From: Agathobacter sp.
GTDB lineage: Bacteria > Bacillota > Clostridia > Lachnospirales > Lachnospiraceae
NCBI GenBank assembly: GCA_022772675.1
Contig: JALEZW010000062.1
Coordinates: 1-49,097, forward strand
Reading direction: 5' to 3'
DNA: 49,097 nt
A program made the translations under genes and the position numbers. A model generated the notes under the pieces. That model searched no databases, had not been told where the DNA came from, and worked only from the letters and a program-made list of their open reading frames with translations. Below are positions 43,436-49,097 of the stretch, piece after piece (position 1 is the first letter of the stretch; each line of letters opens with the position of its first letter).

Positions 43436-44235
43436 ATACTCTTTTCTCCCTTTTCCAGGATATCCACGGTATGTGCGCTTGCCCCCATCAGGTCCATACG
43501 CTCACAGGTTGCCAGGTGGTAATTGACAAAAGCGTCAAACTCCTCCTCCGAAAGCGCATTCAGATACTGCCGCATATAATTGGCAGCTCCATCTGCCGCA
43601 ATAATCCGGACCCGCGCTGCATTTACCTGCGCGTCCAGTTCTGCAATGTCCTCCAACCTCACCATACTGTAAAGAGGATTTGCCTTTTCCGTGCAGTGAT
43701 AATCCTCTGTCAGCATATCATTCTGCAGAGCTTCCAGAATATGTTTTTCCTTAAAACCATAGGTAAGCACTGTAAACTCATTCATGACATATGCCACAAG
43801 AATCCTGCCTCCCGGCTTTGTCACACGCACAGCTTCCTGTAAAGCGGTAAGTTTCTCCTCTTTCTCATGAAGATGGTACATGGGACCGAATAAGAGCGTT
43901 ACATCAAAAGACTCCCTTTCAAAACGCTTCAGATTCAATGCATTTCCCTGATAAGCATGCACCCCACAGCCTTTCTGTTTCAGTCTGCCAAGATTGTGCT
44001 TCACCAGTTCCACCGCCGTAACGTCATAGCCTTCCTGTGCCAGGGGGATGCTGTAGCGTCCGGTACCGGCGCCAATGTCCAGAATTTTTATCTGTCCCGG
44101 TTCCCGGTCTTTTCCAACTGCCTCAAGGCTCTCATGAATGTATTTCTGGCTGGTGATAAACTCCACCCGTCCATGGCGGCTGTCCAGACGCTTGTCCTCA
44201 TTAAATTTGTTATAATAGGCTTCTAAATCAGTCAT
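43432..44235 (-). CDS. Class I SAM-dependent methyltransferase
   Basis: 267 residues. The SAM-binding motif ILDIGAGTGRYSIPLA lies near residue 50, with VELVKHNL, DVTLLFGPMYHL and GGRILVAYVMNE following; the order fits small-molecule methyltransferases. Substrate unknown. It starts 32 bases after coaBC and overlaps capA (ATGA), so the three may be co-transcribed. Confidence 0.87.
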   Translation of the reverse strand: MTDLEAYYNKFNEDKRLDSRHGRVEFITSQKYIHESLEAVGKDREPGQIKILDIGAGTGRYSIPLAQEGYDVTAVELVKHNLGRLKQKGCGVHAYQGNALNLKRFERESFDVTLLFGPMYHLHEKEEKLTALQEAVRVTKPGGRILVAYVMNEFTVLTYGFKEKHILEALQNDMLTEDYHCTEKANPLYSMVRLEDIAELDAQVNAARVRIIAADGAANYMRQYLNALSEEEFDAFVNYHLATCERMDLMGASAHTVDILEKGEKSI

Positions 44236-44267
44236 AGTACTATTTTACCACATCGAATATAAAAATA

Positions 44268-45473
44268 CTATTTTTTCCCTTTCTGACAGCACTTCAGTAT
44301 CTCTGACACAATTACAGAAGCCACTTCCGCCTTGCTCATCTGCGGAAGTTCTGTACAGGAATCCGCTGTAATCAGCGTAACCACATTGGTATCTGTCCCA
44401 AATCCGGCACCTTTTACTTTCAGATTGTTTGCAACAATCATATCTGCCTTCTTCTTTACCAGCTTCGCTCTGGAATTATCCAGCATATGCTCGGTCTCCA
44501 TGGAAAATCCGCACAAAAACTGCCCCGGTCTCTTATGCTCTCCCAGCCAGGCAAGGATATCCTCCGTCCGCTCCATGGTAAGCTCTGTATTTCCATCCTT
44601 TTTCTTTACCTTCTCATCCACCGGATGATCAGGGCGGTAATCCGCTACCGCTGCTGCCTTAATGATTATATCCTGCTGTTCATAAGCTTCTTTCACTGCT
44701 GCTGCCATATCCGCCGCAGAAACTACCGGAACAACCTTTACAAAAGCCGGTGGTGTCAATGCAACCGGTCCTGTAACCAATGTCACTTCTGCCCCACGCC
44801 GCATGCAGTTCTCCGCTATGGCATACCCCATTTTACCGGTAGAATGGTTTGTGACAAATCGAACCGGATCAATCTTTTCCTGTGTCGGTCCTGCGGTTAC
44901 CATCACATGCATTCCCAGCATGTCCTTTTCACAGGCAAGCTCTTTTAAGATATAAGAAAGCAGAGTTTCCGGCTCTGGCATCTTTCCGGCTCCGGTATCC
45001 CCACATGCCAGATATCCACTTGCCGGATTGATTACAGTGAATCCGTAATCCTCCAGTTTTTTCAGATTATCCTGTACAATGGGATTCTCATACATGTTGG
45101 TGTTCATTGCCGGTGAAACAAGTTTCGGACACTTTGCCGCCAGAATGGTGGTGGTCAGCATATCGTCTGCGATTCCGTTTGCCATTTTTCCAATGACATT
45201 TGCAGATGCCGGTGCCACAAGAAAAAGGTCCGCACGCTTTGCCAGTGACACATGTTCCACATTAAACTGGAAATTCCGGTCAAAAGTATCCACCAGACAC
45301 TTATTTCCGGTCAACGTCTCAAATGTAATCGGATTGATAAAATTTGTTGCATTCTTCGTCATGATCACGTTCACATCTGCATGCAGTTTTACCAGCGCAC
45401 TGGCAAGATTTGCAATTTTGTATGCAGCAATACTCCCGGTTACACCCAGTACCACACATTTTCCTTTTAACAT
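44268..45473 (-). CDS. coaBC: CoaBC: phosphopantothenoylcysteine decarboxylase/synthase
   Basis: 401 residues. The CoaC half has GVTGSIAAYKIANL, the catalytic His in VEHVSLAKRAD and the Cys-containing flap SGYLACGDTGAGKMPE; the CoaB half begins MHVMVTAGPTQEKIDPVR and has NHSTGKMGYA and KAAAVADYRP. It makes 4'-phosphopantetheine from phosphopantothenate, Cys and CTP in the coenzyme A pathway. The ATG at 45473 has AGGGG eight bases upstream. The ECF S component gene upstream fits a pantothenate role. Confidence 0.96.
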   Translation of the reverse strand: MLKGKCVVLGVTGSIAAYKIANLASALVKLHADVNVIMTKNATNFINPITFETLTGNKCLVDTFDRNFQFNVEHVSLAKRADLFLVAPASANVIGKMANGIADDMLTTTILAAKCPKLVSPAMNTNMYENPIVQDNLKKLEDYGFTVINPASGYLACGDTGAGKMPEPETLLSYILKELACEKDMLGMHVMVTAGPTQEKIDPVRFVTNHSTGKMGYAIAENCMRRGAEVTLVTGPVALTPPAFVKVVPVVSAADMAAAVKEAYEQQDIIIKAAAVADYRPDHPVDEKVKKKDGNTELTMERTEDILAWLGEHKRPGQFLCGFSMETEHMLDNSRAKLVKKKADMIVANNLKVKGAGFGTDTNVVTLITADSCTELPQMSKAEVASVIVSEILKCCQKGKK

Positions 45474-45585
45474 ACCAAAGCCCCTAACCTTTCCTATGTA
45501 TGCAGAATTCAGCCACATATTTCCTGCAATTTCTGATATATTACATTCTGTTAACAGGAATTACCGTAAACCAGTAACCACAATC

Positions 45586-46419
45586 CTATTTTTCCTGCTT
45601 GTGCCCGATTGGTTTCAGCTTGCTTAAGACGATACCAAGTGCCGCAACAAGGATTGCTGCAACAATAGCCTCAATAACTCCGTTAAAGCTTATGACTCCG
45701 CCTATAATTCCAAGTACAGCCCCCGGCTCGACACTTAGTGCCTTTGCATAAGCATCCTGATATAATACAAAAATTCCACCCATAACCAATATCGTATTAA
45801 TCATGGCTCCAGCCACACCAGCATAGACAAACGCACATACACTGCCTGACTTTTTCATCGTATAAATCTCCAATGCTGCAAATACAGCTGCTGCAACAGC
45901 AAGACTGATCAGACAAACCACCATAAACGGTAACGGTTTCTTCTCAAATACATGGATAAGAAATGCCCGTGCACCAATAAATAAAAAGATTCCAATCAAC
46001 AGATTTAAAAATGTAGACCAGAAAGTTTTCTTCTCTGAATTTACAGCCTTCTTGACTGCAAGATAAATATAATACGGAATAATACCCACCAAAATACGTG
46101 GCACAAAACAGATGAACGCACTTTTAAAAATACCACTGGTTCCTACCATACTGGCAGCCAAAACCGGCGAAAATACAAACGCTGACATTGAAGTCGGCAT
46201 TACGGTATTTTTGATAAAGCTGGTTAATCCGAAAATGAATCCAAGAAACCCGCCCTTTTTCGGTCCGCAAAACAAAGAACCTAAAATAACGGGGATGTGA
46301 ATGATTGTCGCATTGATCACGACAAGTGGAATGTATCCCAGCGGTGTAAACGCCATGATAATAATAATTGCTGCAAATAGAGCTGTCAGTACCAGCTCTG
46401 TCGTCTTATTGTTTCGCAT
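45586..46419 (-). CDS. ECF transporter S component, probably for pantothenate
   Basis: 277 residues with six or more hydrophobic segments, wider than the usual 180-200 residues because of a long middle part. The N-terminus ELVLTALFAAIIIIMAFTP with Ala-rich first helix and GPKKGGFLGFIFGLTS fit S components of energy-coupling factor transporters. The shared EcfAAT module is encoded elsewhere. The position just before coaBC suggests pantothenate uptake (PanT-type), an inference from context only. Confidence 0.78.
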   Translation of the reverse strand: MRNNKTTELVLTALFAAIIIIMAFTPLGYIPLVVINATIIHIPVILGSLFCGPKKGGFLGFIFGLTSFIKNTVMPTSMSAFVFSPVLAASMVGTSGIFKSAFICFVPRILVGIIPYYIYLAVKKAVNSEKKTFWSTFLNLLIGIFLFIGARAFLIHVFEKKPLPFMVVCLISLAVAAAVFAALEIYTMKKSGSVCAFVYAGVAGAMINTILVMGGIFVLYQDAYAKALSVEPGAVLGIIGGVISFNGVIEAIVAAILVAALGIVLSKLKPIGHKQEK

Positions 46420-46574
46420 TGCATTTTCCTCCTATTCCAGATGAAGGCAGCTGTCCCTCTCTCTTTTTTTGCTAATGCTTTCTCAGATAGTTGCTGCTTG
46501 GTTCTTAATCTGTATTCAAAATTTAGTAACCATCAGCTTTTTCAGTTTACACCATGGAGGGCTTATGGTCAAGG

Positions 46575-46603
46575 AAAAACCGCCGCGGAAATTCCGCGAC
46601 GGC
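46575..46603 (-). terminator. Terminator behind etfA
   Basis: On the minus strand GCCGTCGCGGAA and TTTCCGCGGCGG form a stem (one mismatch) followed by five T residues, 17 bases after the etfA stop codon. Confidence 0.85.
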
Positions 46604-46619
46604 TCTCTTATCTTAAATA

Positions 46620-47666
46620 TTATTTATTCATCTCAGCCTTTAAAGCCTCTGTAAGTGCAGGAACAATCTTGTTAAGATCTCCCACGATGCCGTAATCAGC
46701 TACAGAGAAGATCGGAGCATCCTCATCCTTGTTGATGGCAATGATGAGATCAGACTCTTCCATACCAGCTACGTGCTGAATTGCTCCGGAAATACCGATT
46801 GCAAAGTAAATCTGCGGACGAACGGTCTTACCGGTCTGTCCTACCTGATAATCCTGTGCTAACCAGCCGTTCTCAACAACGGCACGGGAGCAGGATACCA
46901 TTCCACCGAATACATCGGCAAGATCCTGTAACATCTTAAAGTTCTCTTTGCTTCCGACTCCACGTCCACCGGAAACCAGAACCTTTGCATCCATGATGTT
47001 CTCTACATTTCCAACAGCCTTAACAACTTCCTGAATCTCAACGAAGCGGTTGTTCTTCTCAATGGCTGGATTAAACTCAATTACCTCAGCCTTACGTCCA
47101 GCCTCTTTCGGGAGCTTCTGCATAACACCAGGACGAACAGTTGCCATCTGTGGACGGTTGTCCGGACATGCGATTGTTGCGATGGTGTTTCCACCAAATG
47201 CAGGACGTGTCATAAGTAACTGATTATGCTTCTGCTCGTCTTCCTTGCCCGGTACAGCCTGAATCGGGAAATCACCAATCTCAAGCTTTGTACAGTCAGC
47301 GGTAAGTCCTGTGGCAACTCTTGCAGAAACGGTAGGACCAAGATCACGGCCGATTGCTGTTGCACCTACCAGCATGATCTCCGGCTTGTACTCATTGATC
47401 ACTGCTGCAAGAGCCTGTGCATATGGCTCTGTACGGTAAGTCTCCAGCTCCGGATTATCCACAACGATAACCTTGTCTGCACCATACTCGCCTAACTCAT
47501 CTGCTAAGCCCTTTACATTGGAACCAAGAAGTACTGCTGTAACCTCTGTTCCTAAATCACTTGCAAGCTCCTTTGCCTTTCCGATTAATTCAAAGGCGAT
47601 AGAGCTTAATTTGTTGTCTACCTGCTGTGCGTAGATAAATACGCCCTTATATTCTTCTAAACCCAT
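46620..47666 (-). CDS. etfA: Electron transfer flavoprotein subunit alpha
   Basis: 348 residues. The C-terminal FAD-binding domain has SGGRGVGSKENF, VGQTGKTVRPQIYFAIGISG and HVAGMEESDLIIAINKDEDAPIF; the N-terminal domain is the usual Rossmann-like fold. GGAGG precedes the ATG. With EtfB and the acyl-CoA dehydrogenase it should form the Bcd/Etf complex that reduces crotonyl-CoA and, in Clostridia, bifurcates electrons to ferredoxin. Confidence 0.96.
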   Translation of the reverse strand: MGLEEYKGVFIYAQQVDNKLSSIAFELIGKAKELASDLGTEVTAVLLGSNVKGLADELGEYGADKVIVVDNPELETYRTEPYAQALAAVINEYKPEIMLVGATAIGRDLGPTVSARVATGLTADCTKLEIGDFPIQAVPGKEDEQKHNQLLMTRPAFGGNTIATIACPDNRPQMATVRPGVMQKLPKEAGRKAEVIEFNPAIEKNNRFVEIQEVVKAVGNVENIMDAKVLVSGGRGVGSKENFKMLQDLADVFGGMVSCSRAVVENGWLAQDYQVGQTGKTVRPQIYFAIGISGAIQHVAGMEESDLIIAINKDEDAPIFSVADYGIVGDLNKIVPALTEALKAEMNK

Positions 47667-47693
47667 GATATTCCTCCATTAAGCTTGCATTCT

Positions 47694-48476
47694 CTAAATG
47701 ATGTGCTTCTCTTTGAATTTTCCGATTAAGTATGCGACAGACTCTGCCGGGTCAAGATTTACTTTCTCTCCTGCACCCTTCGGTACCTTATCAGATGCCT
47801 TGGCAATCTTTGTCGGTGATCCCTTAAGACCGATGTTGGAATCATCCACATCCTTTAAGTCTGCTCTGCCCCATACGGTAACTTCTTTGTCACATGCATC
47901 GAAAATTCCGCCAGGAGTCATATATCTTGGCTCGTTTAACTCAGAAAGTGCTGTGATCAGGCAAGGCATTTTAGCCTTTAATACGTGATATCTGTCCTCA
48001 TACTGACGCTTAACAATTACGGAATCACCCTCAACCTTGATATCCTCTGCATAAGAGATAACCGGAAGTCCAAGATGCTCAGCGATCTGTGGGCCAACCT
48101 GTGCGGTATCACCATCAATAGCCTGACGACCTGTAATGATCAGATCATAATCCAGGTTGCGAAGTGCTCCTGCGATTGTTGTGGAAGTAGCCCATGTATC
48201 AGCTCCACCTAATACTCTGTCCGTTACAAGAATTGCATCGTCTGCACCCATAGCCAATGCCTCACGAAGAACGGCATCTGCCTTTGGAAGTCCCATGGTA
48301 AGAACGGTAACCTTAGCACCGGTCTCATCCTTAATTCTAAGTGCTGCCTCAAGACCGGCCTTATCATCCGGGTTCATGATGGCAAGCATAGCTGCTCTAT
48401 CGAGTGTTCCGTCCGGATTAAACTTTACGCCGCCCTTGGTATCCGGAACCTGCTTAATACATACTACGATATTCAT
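47694..48476 (-). CDS. etfB: Electron transfer flavoprotein subunit beta
   Basis: 260 residues, starting MNIVVCIKQVPDT. GRQAIDGDTAQVGPQIAEHL is the flavin-contacting segment seen in clostridial bifurcating EtfB. It lies 27 bases before etfA and 90 bases after the dehydrogenase gene, giving the bcd-etfB-etfA order common in butyrate producers. Electron bifurcation is family knowledge, not shown here. Confidence 0.96.
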   Translation of the reverse strand: MNIVVCIKQVPDTKGGVKFNPDGTLDRAAMLAIMNPDDKAGLEAALRIKDETGAKVTVLTMGLPKADAVLREALAMGADDAILVTDRVLGGADTWATSTTIAGALRNLDYDLIITGRQAIDGDTAQVGPQIAEHLGLPVISYAEDIKVEGDSVIVKRQYEDRYHVLKAKMPCLITALSELNEPRYMTPGGIFDACDKEVTVWGRADLKDVDDSNIGLKGSPTKIAKASDKVPKGAGEKVNLDPAESVAYLIGKFKEKHII

Positions 48477-48566
48477 GTATTGTCTATCTCCTTTTCTTCA
48501 TTTTCACATATCTGCTTCATACCATCGCAGATATAATCTTGTTTCCTATATCCAGAATTTCCGTAA

Positions 48567-49097
48567 TTATTTCAGTAATGCACCGGAAATAACCATACGC
48601 TGAACTTCAGATGTTCCTTCGTAAATCTCTGTAATCTTAGCATCACGCATCATACGCTCTACATCGTACTCACGGATATATCCGTATCCACCGAATAACT
48701 GAACGCACTCTGTTGTAACAGCCATAGCTGTCTCTGCTGCGAATAATTTAGCCTTTGCTGCATCTACTGAGTAAGAAACCTTAGGGTTCTTAGCAAACTC
48801 TGCCTTCTTCATAGCAGCTGCGTATACAAGATACTTAGCTGCATCGATACGTGTAGCCATATCTGCAAGCTTGAACTGTGTATTCTGCTGCTGTGCGATT
48901 GAACGGCCGAACTGCTTTCTTTCCTTTGTGTACTCGATAGTTCTCTCTAATGCGCCCTCTGCAATACCAAGTGCCTGAGCAGCGATTCCGATACGTCCAC
49001 CATCAAGTGTATGCATAGCGATTGGGAAACCTCTTCCCTCTTTTCCAAGTAATGCATCCTTTGGAATACGTGCATCCTCGAAGATAAGCTCGTATGT
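48567..49097 (-). CDS. bcd: Acyl-CoA dehydrogenase (butyryl-CoA type), 3' part
   Basis: The last 176 residues are present; the gene runs off the window at 49097. Conserved segments are [60 protein letters not shown] and [15 protein letters not shown], where the Glu of YEGTSE is the catalytic base in short-chain enzymes. The enzyme should reduce crotonyl-CoA to butyryl-CoA with the Etf proteins encoded next. The short-chain role is inferred from the neighbours. Confidence 0.93.
   Translation of the reverse strand, partial: TYELIFEDARIPKDALLGKEGRGFPIAMHTLDGGRIGIAAQALGIAEGALERTIEYTKERKQFGRSIAQQQNTQFKLADMATRIDAAKYLVYAAAMKKAEFAKNPKVSYSVDAAKAKLFAAETAMAVTTECVQLFGGYGYIREYDVERMMRDAKITEIYEGTSEVQRMVISGALLK

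Noticed and set aside
46420..46574. Riboswitch or leader before the ECF S component
   Set aside because: About 155 bases were read on both strands without a recognisable aptamer core or terminator/antiterminator pair.

Overview
This 49 kb window looks like chromosomal DNA of an anaerobic, low-to-mid GC Firmicute of the Lachnospiraceae type (class Clostridia). The signs are AGGAGG-type ribosome-binding sites, a rel - MBL hydrolase - hemZ cluster, a Bcd/EtfBA set as used in butyrate-type metabolism, long-form Hpf, a pst/phoPR set with Firmicute-like TTTACA boxes, and proteins common in gut Lachnospiraceae (DUF815 ATPase, AAA/PD-(D/E)XK protein, DUF2974 hydrolase). The genus cannot be fixed from the sequence. 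Nearly all genes are on the minus strand.

Layout. 1-1418: one end of a small mobile element, then hisS. 1609-6190: a loose island of decayed or accessory genes (a REC-GGDEF gene with its core deleted, a short membrane protein, an HD-GYP tail, two lipoproteins, a toxin-antitoxin remnant, a secreted protein) lying between hisS and hemZ. 6393-15044: ddl, murF, ppi, a GNAT protein, rel, an MBL hydrolase and hemZ, all read leftward (cell-wall precursor synthesis, stringent response, radical-SAM heme-type enzyme). 15045-19125: a small ORF, hpf, an RHS-like fragment and an AgrC/AgrA-like two-component pair on the plus strand. 19126-20985: repeat-rich DNA around a stand-alone PD-(D/E)XK-type nuclease gene. 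20986-24468: an ABC-F ATPase with an odd low-complexity insert, and a DUF815 ATPase.

24545-32749: one phosphate block (pstS-C-A-B, phoU, a Na/Pi cotransporter, phoP, phoR) with a PhoP-box array in front of pstS and a strong terminator behind phoR. 32831-37263: a zinc-ribbon membrane protein, nadA with a clear promoter overlapping a palindromic operator, an AAA-ATPase/PD-(D/E)XK protein, and signal peptidase I with a complete 197-bp miniature element (18-bp inverted ends, 8-bp target duplication) inserted directly before its ribosome-binding site. 37388-42242: a DUF2974 hydrolase, an HTH regulator (possibly leaderless), an SDR, tRNA-Pro(CGG) and glgX. 42314-49097: CapA-like lipoprotein, methyltransferase, coaBC, an ECF S component probably for pantothenate, etfA, etfB and the 3' part of an acyl-CoA dehydrogenase gene.

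The least explained part is 19300-20820. Palindromic units about 36 bp long, bounded by GGGACAT and ATGTCCC, occur on both sides of the nuclease gene, and the right-hand side has become a 72-bp tandem array. No established system known to me matches this arrangement. The MITE and the decayed signalling and toxin-antitoxin loci show further genome turnover.
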